NCBI GenBank assembly: GCA_949130485.1
Contig: OX422202.1
Location: 62,001-126,000, forward strand
Length of the DNA: 64,000 bases
From: Agelas oroides
Lineage: Eukaryota; Porifera; Demospongiae; Agelasida; Agelasidae
Reading direction: 5' to 3'
The notes under the pieces: generated by a model
What the model saw: only the letters and a program-made list of their open reading frames with translations
Told to the model about the DNA's origin: nothing
The model's database searches: none
Translations under genes and position numbers: made by a program
Shown: positions 55,671 to 64,000 of the stretch, in pieces
How the letters are laid out: each line of letters opens with the position of its first letter
How positions within the stretch are numbered: position 1 is the first letter of the stretch

Positions 55671-58087
55671 TTAGTAAGGTATGAAGACCTTTATGGTGCT
55701 CTGGGTTGGTTTACGGCAGATGGGGCACTGGTTAATCTGCTGGGCACACTCCTCACACACACACATGTGGCCACAGGGGACCAGTACCATCTGTAGGGGG
55801 GCATCCATACAGACAACACAGACCTTGCTGTTCTCTTCACTGGCTGAGGCGGGGGCCTGCAGGGGGATATTCGATAAGCAACTGTACATGAACCAGTACT
55901 GGTGGGCTCTATTTAGAACAAAATGTGAACCAACATTACCGTGTAGTTGGGAGGAAGTTGCACAGGATTCATCCGGGCGTGCTCAGGGGGAAGGGACAAT
56001 GGTGAAGCTCTTTGCAAGTGGTAGGATGGAGGAAGGCGCACATGTCTTCCCTGACTTGAGTAAAAGAGTGGATCTCCAGGAACAACAGAAGGAGAGGGAA
56101 CATGAGAAGGATAGCCAACAAACTCGTCTCGGGGTGGGAGACTGCTGGCACTGGAAGAAGCATACTGGCTGCTGGCTGGCTGAAGTCTGCTTGAAGAGAA
56201 AGGGCCTTGGTTGAATGACGAAGCTGGTGAGTACTGGCGGATACTGCCAGCCGGGGAGGCTGTCTGGTTGGACATGGCTGAGGACATGCTGGGGTGGAGT
56301 GTAGCAGTGAGTCTGTTGTGGTAAGAGGGAGGTTGGGAGGGAGGGAATGATGGAGAGGGAGAGGAAAGGGTGGAAGGGTGCAGTGATTGCTGTGCATAGC
56401 CAGTGGTAGAGTAGGAGGGCTGGACAGTGTACTGCTGTTCACTGGAGGGGGTAATGACATGAGAAGATGACTGCCTGTACTGTGAGTCGGATAAGGGGTA
56501 CTGTGTTTCCCAGTGTAGCTGAGAAAGCCTCCTGCTCAGGGAAGATGTGGGAGAATGCTGGGGATCATAAATTGGCTCAGGAAGAGTGCTGGGGTCAAAG
56601 CCATCATCAAAGGATTGTTTCTCCAGCTTGGTAGGAAAGAATTCCAGGAGGAACTTGCAGTGGGGGGTTGCCTCTCTGTGTCTTTCTACTGGTATGTCTC
56701 CATCGATCCACCCTTGCAAAACCACATCACAGCAAAAACATCGCATTACATCAGGCTGACGAATGAAATAAAGTCCAGCTTTTGCACACTCTTCACTTGA
56801 CACTGGCACCTCAGACGACATATGCTTGAATGACTTTTGCCGTATCTGCTCATTGGCCCAATCTGGCTTTGTTGACGCTTTATCTTTGTGTAATTGTACC
56901 TCATGATAATGTACGCCTGCAGGCTTTGGAGGCAAGCTATAGCCAGACGCTTCTGATCGGAGAGGGGGGAAAGGCGGGAGGGGACCTGTTATAGGTGCGG
57001 GGGTAGGCACCCCTTTGGAAATTAATGTGTTCAGAAACTTGCAGAGTGGACTCAGCTTACGATGCACAATAAGCGGAATATCGCCTCTCTTCCATTCCTC
57101 ATAGGAGAGACCACAGGAGAAGCACTGAACTTTAGTCCCAAGTCTTGTATAAAAGAACCCAACACTGGCTAACTGATAGGAAGTAGCGATGTAGCCCAGT
57201 GGCCACGTTTCAAAGGAATGCAATCGAGCAGAACTGTTTGCATACTTATCATTATACCTTTCAGACAGGTGCTCTCTTTCAAACTGCTGAACCTGCGCTG
57301 CAAAGTTCTCTCTGAGAAAGTTACAGTGAGGGCTTCTAGTCAAGTGTTCACGCAGCGGATCCTTTCGCTCCCACTTACTTATTATGACTCCACACGAGAA
57401 ACAATGCACACGATCCTCCTGACCAAGGTACATGAAACCGACTCGAGCTAGGGCTTCAGCAGAGGGGTTGGCTCTCAGCCAGAGTTGCGGCATCCGTCGA
57501 AACGTCGCCAGTCTTACAGAAAATTCTCTTGCATTTCCCTTTCCTCTAGGAGCATCTTTTAGTACAGTAATACCAAATTTGTGGTCAACAATCAGCAACA
57601 CTTCTCCATTTTTATCCCTCACAATTCCCTGCCTATCACCTGCTGGGAGACGCTGGTACTGGTCACGAAAAGAGAAAGCAAGTCCGGATTGTTGAATATA
57701 TGTGACTTTATAATCATGGCTCGGTTCACCTTGTTCCTGGGCAAAATGAGATACTTTTTGAGAACTGTCACACGTGTGTACTTTATAAGCATGAAGTACA
57801 CTATTTTCCTGGGCAAAATGAGATACCACTGCTTTCCTAGAACTGTTGTGTGTTTGTATCAATTCATCAACGTGTTGTTTGGGCATTTGTCCTGTCACCA
57901 ATTTGTCAACTTGTCCAGTTATTTGGCCAGTCACGAGAAGAGAACGGCCATCATCTCTTTCAACATCACTGTCATCACTGGCACTATCTCCTGACAGGTC
58001 CAATAGCAAGTCAGGTGGATCATCCCAACTGATGATTCGTTCACCTCCACCATCGTACTCCTGGTACACAAGCACTAGTTGCTCCAT
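55671..58087 (-). CDS. inhibitor-of-apoptosis protein with three BIR domains and a RING finger
   Basis: XIAP/cIAP-type ubiquitin ligase. A 2.1-kb exon (58087-55937) plus a RING exon (55856-55671), about 777 residues. BIR1 (about 189-260): VGFMYLGQEDRVHCFSCGV, HLTRSPHCNFL. BIR2 (about 288-353): VGFFYTRLGTKVQCFSCG, HRKLSPLCKFL. BIR3 (about 430-500): AGLYFIRQPDVMRCFCCDV, HREATPHCKFL. Each has the C-x2-C...H...C zinc set. About 220 Ser/Pro/Gln-rich residues follow, then CVVCMDAPLQMVLVPCGH and CPICRKPTQ. The first ~185 residues are unlike standard IAPs: acidic, with VSHFAQE twice, and a compact region DKNGEVLLIVDHKFGITVL. No CARD or UBA was seen. Divergent from PPIL6, about 300 bp between ATGs. 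Confidence 0.93.
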
Positions 58088-58387
58088 TAATCAGGTCACT
58101 TTCCGGTACCAGGTGTTGGCCTTCTGGTCAGGGGTCACAATAAACTGCCACAACTGTTAGATCAGCCATCTTCCTACACACATACACGAACACACGGGTC
58201 TGCAACGAAACTCAGCGATGAAAGCAAAAGACCGCCAAAATAAACGTGTAGATAAGATCTATTTAAGGTTATCTTGATACAATTGACAGGAAATTCCCCG
58301 GGACTGAACCCTGACGGAGCACTTTATTACCACGGTCCGTGACCATATTTGGTACAGTAAGCTTTTTGTTGTTGTTGACATGCCAGT

Positions 58388-60345
58388 ATGTTTAATCGTA
58401 CGAAGCTGGTGGGACTTTTGTACAGCCCAGAGTTTCACAAAGCCAAATTAGCACTTTTGGTGAGAAGATATGCTCTATTAAGACCTAGATGAGGGATTTC
58501 TTGTGTCTGTAGTGCAGTGATGAGGGATGTTCTATTACATGCCCACCCCCCCTTAGCACCTGCACAGGGACATCCCAGAGCTATGCAGTGAGCCGGAGTG
58601 TGTCCCTTTGATGGGCTACCAGTGGAAAATCTTCACTGAAGACCTGAAGAAGGTTACAAATCTTTCATTTACAAAGGCAGCCTCAACCCTTGCTCTCTCT
58701 GAACTAGTCGCTTCACCCCTCAGTCACATGGTGGTGAGGCATGGAGCTTTTCTGGCAGTGTGGCTGTGTTCTGCAATGACCACTTCATCGGAGGTCTGGA
58801 GGGCCTTCTGCAGTGGGCAGCACAGCACTACAACTACCAGGACTTTAGGTGTGCACTTCCATCCACTGTGTATATAGCACTGCCTGGTGTGGGCAATTAA
58901 AGGCTGCCTCTAACACTGAGGAGATTTTAAGCATATGTTTGATATGGAATCTCTTCTCTTCCCCCTTCCTGGTAGGCCCCCTCCATTCTACGAGGCACTG
59001 GCAAAGGAGGCCTACAACACACACATCAGCAACCCTGAGGTCAGCTTCCTGATAGTAAGCTTTTGAAAACCTCATCTTCAGACCGTGTTTACCCCCCACC
59101 ACTGTCAACCCCCCACCACCGTCAACCCCCCACCACCACACACAGCGAGACTTTGTCTTCATGGATGTCTGTATTGAGGGAGAGCTGATTGGGCGACTGA
59201 CCTTTGAACTGTACAAACATCTGTGCCCTGACACATGTGCAAACTTTGCTGCCCTGTGCACAGGAGAGAGGGGAGTATCTGGGTCCGGGGTGCGACTGTC
59301 TTATGTCAACAGCCTCTTCCACAGGGTCGTCAAGGGAGGGTGGATTCAGGGTGGAGGTAGGTATCTTTGTGAAAGGAACTCCCAGTCCTGCCTGTGTCCC
59401 AACAATGAACCATTTGTACAATGGTCTATATTTCCACACAATGTGTGAGTGTGTGATGGTTTCCTGCTGACCTGTTCCAACACCTGGGCTATGAAAACCT
59501 TATCATGTACTGTCAATATCTAACACAAGCTACTGACAGTGTGTCTACAATTAGAGCTAGTCAACACACTAAGAACTGCTGACAGTGAGTCTGTTGTGCT
59601 TTCTCCAGACATCAGTGGTGGGAGTGGTGCAGGAGGAGAGTCAATATTTGGAGCAACATTTGAAGGTAGTCCTCACATACTGCGGCCTGCAGTTATCACA
59701 AGTACCTTATATACCCTTTGGGATGGAATTTCCCCTGCATATCTTCTGAAGCATGACTGAGCCTCGTCATTTGGGGTTTAGTCCAGTTATGAATCCTGTT
59801 TGGTGGTTTGAGCATACTCCAGTGATAGGGTACCTAGAGTACCAGGGTAAATCCTACAGTGTTCGGTTGTAGTGGTAGAGCTGCTGTACAACTTGTAGTG
59901 GTAGAGCTGCTGTATAGCTTGTAGTGGTAGAGCTGCTGTACAGCTTGTAGTGGTGAGCTTCAGCTAACCTTTCTTCCTCCTCTTCTTTCTAGACGAGTGT
60001 TTTGCTGTCCTCCATGACAGTAGCGGAGTGCTAGGGATGGTGAACCATGGACGTAACACGAACAACTCCCAGTTCTACATCACCCTCAAACCAGCACCAT
60101 GGATGGACAGACAGTATGTCGCATTCGGGTGAGCATATTCCCTGTCATGAACACTGCTGACCTCTGTCTTTACAGAACGACCTGGACTCAGACTAATAGA
60201 CTCTATCTCTCTTTCCCTCACTCTTAGGCAAGTGGTGGAGGGGTGGGGGGTGTTGGAGAGACTGGAGGGGGTGGAGACGTACAACGAGCGGCCAAAGGAG
60301 TTCTGCCAGGTCTCTAACTCTGGCCGTGTGCCACCACTAGACTAG
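58388..60345 (+). CDS. PPIL6: peptidyl-prolyl isomerase-like 6 (PPIL6)
   Basis: Cyclophilin-fold protein with an N-terminal extension. Eight exons: 58388-58459, 58557-58652, 58724-58848, 58976-59054, 59146-59356, 59609-59665, 59993-60128, 60228-60345; about 297 residues. The N-terminal part (KLVGLLYSPEFHKAKLALL, CVPLMGYQWKIFTEDLKK, GEAWSFSGSVAVFCN) matches the PPIL6-specific region (KVVGLFSCPNFQIAKSAAE). The cyclophilin domain has DVCIEGELIGRLTFELYK, CPDTCANFAALCTGERG, SLFHRVVKGGWIQGGD, GVLGMVNHGRNTNNSQFYIT and VAFGQVVEG. FHRVV keeps the catalytic-type Arg; the usual downstream Trp position is not aligned here. In vertebrates PPIL6 is a cilia-associated gene, but its role is unclear. Confidence 0.92.
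59855..59965. repeat. ~27-bp repeat (GTAGTGGTAGAGCTGCTGTA) x4 in a PPIL6 intron
   Basis: Four tandem near-copies of TTGTAGTGGTAGAGCTGCTG before the exon that starts at 59993. Confidence 0.85.
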
Positions 60346-60424
60346 CTGCACACACATAGCGTCACACACAGACACAGGTATTCTGAACTCCTTCATAACA
60401 CGAGGCATTGTGTAACAGATTAAT

Positions 60425-60600
60425 TAGACAGTGCTATGCAGTATTGTACAGGTCAATGAAAGTGCAGTATTGTACAGGTCAATGAAAGTGCAGTATTGTA
60501 CAGGTCAATGAAAGTGCAGTATTGTACAGGTCAATGAAAGTGAAGTATTGTACAGGTCAATGAAAGTGCAGTATTGTACAGGTCAATGAAAGTGAAGGTC
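60425..60600. repeat. 26-bp minisatellite x6 between PPIL6 and PFN4
   Basis: CAGTATTGTACAGGTCAATG plus AAAGTG repeated about six times in the convergent 3' region. Confidence 0.92.
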
Positions 60601-60665
60601 AATGATAAAATTGAAAGTGTAAATGCTAAGGGTTGGCATGTTGACAGCAGTAGTGCACACTGTCT

Positions 60666-61253
60666 TTACTTCCCCTTTGCTCTAAAGTACTCTCCTGCAC
60701 AGTATATAGTAAACAAGCATCAGAATGAAGAGCAGTGGATGAGAGTCATGCGACTGTCCCTCACCTAGTCTCTCAACTGCCTCCACACACACACTGGGGA
60801 ACATGACAGAGGAATAGCTCCCAAAGATGACCAGACTTCCTGTCTTTACTGCCACAAACCCAGAGCCCTCCTGTAGTGGGAACATCATCCACAGTAACAC
60901 CACACATTGGGGTCATCAAGCTCACGACTCGCCTTCTTAGCATAAATGGAGTTCTTGTCAGCCCGCACACACTTATACTTTGCCCCATTGAAGTGAATGC
61001 CACATTCCAGAGCTGTGCCTGTCTCCCTAAAGGAGGAAAGGAGTGCATCCACATGCTCAGCAGTGGGCTGTGTGGGGGGTGAGGGGTGGGGGGAGCAAGA
61101 GTTAGCTTGAAGGGGCAGACATAAGTGTGTCCACCTCACCTCATAGCCAGCTGAGCTAGCCTTGACGGCGCCATCCCTCCTCCCTATGATGGTGCAACAT
61201 TCTACGTGGCCAGTGGCTACCAGCGAATCGTGCAATAGTCCCTGCAAGCTCAT
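60666..61253 (-). CDS. PFN4: profilin-4 homologue
   Basis: Small divergent profilin associated with testis and cilia-related expression in vertebrates. Four exons: 61253-61140 (MSLQGLLHDSLVATGHVECC, AVKASSAGYE), 61067-60933 (PTAEHVDALLSSFRETGTAL, IHFNGAKYKCVRADKNSIYA), 60870-60766 (GSGFVAVKTGSLVIFGSYSS, FPSVCVEAVERL) and 60694-60666 (GEYFRAKGK, stop). Length is about 127 residues, normal for PFN4. KYKCVRADKNSIYAKK corresponds to vertebrate DYRCVRADEYSLYAKN. Intron 2 starts with GC (AAG|GCGAGT). The ATG is only 58 bp from that of FAM228. Confidence 0.92.
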
Positions 61254-61311
61254 CCAGATCCGCCCCCTTGGGTGCCACGCGAGTAAGTGTTACCATGGTA
61301 ACCACATAACA
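61254..61311. promoter_or_regulatory. 58-bp bidirectional start region between PFN4 and FAM228
   Basis: The interval contains GTTACCATGGTAAC, a perfect 14-bp palindrome that resembles an X-box-like RFX half-site pair (GTNACC..GGTAAC). An RFX-type ciliary promoter is an inference from this motif. Confidence 0.5.
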
Positions 61312-62764
<1,453 letters not shown>

Positions 62765-63084
62765 TATTTTATTGTAGTAGACATTCATTATTGCAGGTAT
62801 TTCAGACATGTATATATAGTAAATTCATTCAGTACAGATGATGCCATGTTGACATTGTATAAGGGCTGTTCTGTAACATGGATCAGGCCTGAAGGTGGCT
62901 ATATACTGCTCTAGTCTGGACAGCTGACAACAAGAACTATGCACATAAACCTTCAGCCATATAGAACATCTATGCATGTCCAGTATGGTACTAAGCATCT
63001 CTGTTCCTTTTGGACCACCTGCAGAGGGAGTGGTGATACTTAATTGAGGTCCTTGCACAACCACTCTGCACTCATTGAACACTA

Positions 63085-63602
63085 CTATACATCCCCAGCT
63101 TTCATGACTTGTATAATACTAGCTTTAAGAGCCAGGAAATGAGGCTGTGATCTCACGCACTCGTGCTTTGCCCAGCGTCCAAGCTGTATGAGCTGTGCCG
63201 TTTCGTTGGAAAAGTGGCAGGCAAACAGGAGCATGTTCCTCGGCTCCACCTTGATTGAGAACCTCATGAACAGCACAGAGTAAATACATAAGGCTGTAGG
63301 GGGGGGAGGGGAGGGGGCAGGAATGTGCAGTAACTTTAGCATCATTACAGGTATACATAACCGTTATGAAAATGATTACAGCCTATACACACCCCCTACC
63401 ACACACACACACACACACACACCCATTGTCATCTTGGGACTGATGATCTCTGGATCCTTCTTCATGTCAGCAAAGGCTGCCAGTGGCAGGCCCCAGTTTG
63501 CCACTACAGGGAGGGAGATACAACAGTTTACATATATGGCTGTATGGTTGGCTATGACTTGCACTGTAGACACAGCATGCACTCACCAGGACCCCAGAAG
63601 TG
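63085..63602 (-). CDS. MPC1: mitochondrial pyruvate carrier 1 (C-terminal exons; N-terminus beyond the window)
   Basis: MPC1 with MPC2 imports pyruvate across the inner mitochondrial membrane. Exons seen: a 16-nt exon 63602-63587 (HFWGP), 63503-63423 ([27 protein letters not shown]) and 63293-63085 ([40 protein letters not shown]). These match the human [20 protein letters not shown] and FMRFAYKVQPRNWLLFACH segments; junction phases agree. The C-terminal tail after KHE is longer than in human (about 25 extra residues ending KAGDV). The first exon is not in the window. Convergent with FAM228 (stop-to-stop 320 bp). Confidence 0.9.
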
Positions 63603-64000
63603 CTGGGTACGCGCAAATACATGAGGAGATAGAGAGAAAGAAAATTTACACACTGGTTTACTTGGCACGGCTGCCGCAGCAGCACAAAATGAATCATCAC
63701 ATGTTCACTTCGTCTCAGAACTGGACTTGTGTTCATTGCTGTAACACATTCAGTGAGGACAAGCTAGCACAGGAGGGCAAGGAGGGTAAGCTCTGATCTC
63801 AGTATTAATACTAGTTTTGCATGAACACATAGTAAGGAGAGGGAAGGAAAGGTGACCTATTACATGTCAACTAGAAGGCCTTTAATATATGGAACAGTCA
63901 CTGTGTGGTTGCCTGAACAGCTTTCAAGACACTATACAACTGTGGTCCACTACATGTTACTGTGCCACAACACGAGGACTCACAGTGCTGTTGTTTCAGA
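63603..64000. other. right edge: presumed first intron of MPC1, no other gene supported
   Basis: No N-terminal MPC1 exon was found. A plus-strand stretch ending GAGGGCAAGGAGG|GTAAGC near 63787 looks like a possible donor, but its ORF resembles nothing I know. Confidence 0.3.

Overview
The window is animal genomic DNA, most likely from a sponge (Porifera, probably a demosponge). Genes are packed tightly, with many short phase-consistent GT-AG introns (about 60-300 bp) and intergenic gaps often of 60-400 bp. The gene set is metazoan: MSH2, KANSL1, REPS, VTA1, prefoldin 3, ZC4H2, ZMPSTE24, ZNHIT6, PPIL6, PFN4, FAM228, MPC1, and a 3xBIR-RING IAP. The mobile elements also fit: a KDZ transposase with a CxC5 cysteine cluster, a Helitron DUF6570 remnant, a Ulp1-PHD remnant, and abundant MITEs whose translations read LVPRP or ASFPGSP. 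The sponge assignment is inference; no species is claimed.

Layout. 1-4.5 kb: a KDZ-type transposon gene on the minus strand, running off the left edge. 4.6-12 kb: almost no recognisable genes, but an exceptional set of minisatellites, a 540-bp segmental duplication, orientation-switching palindromic satellite and a ~1.1-kb foldback. 12.0-14.8 kb: a coherent seven-exon gene of unknown function (minus). 15.6-20.6 kb: KANSL1 (minus). 21.2-22.9 kb: dead Helitron and Ulp1/PHD remnants. 23.1-28.9 kb: a REPS1/2-type EH-domain gene (minus).

29-64 kb is a dense array of conserved genes, many in divergent or convergent pairs: VTA1 (+), macrodomain protein (-), prefoldin subunit 3 (-), LRR protein (-), LEM-TIR-SAM protein (+), MSH2 (-), ZC4H2 (+), ZMPSTE24 (+), ZNHIT6/BCD1 (+), GFO/IDH/MocA oxidoreductase (-), CNNM/DUF21 transporter (+), IAP (-), PPIL6 (+), profilin-4 (-), FAM228 (+) and MPC1 (-, truncated by the right edge). 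Several pairs start less than 300 bp apart and probably share promoters: LRR/LEM-TIR-SAM, MSH2/ZC4H2, oxidoreductase/CNNM, and PFN4/FAM228 with 58 bp between ATGs.

Most notable points: an apparently unusual LEM-TIR-SAM protein with a SARM1-like candidate catalytic Glu, divergent from an LRR protein; a 24-bp minisatellite that tandemly copies a 5' splice site of ZNHIT6 about 23 times; a MITE that supplies the last codons and stop of MSH2; and the PFN4-FAM228 head-to-head pair, which recalls vertebrate synteny. Exon boundaries were read by eye from splice motifs, reading-phase continuity and remembered family alignments; no search was run.
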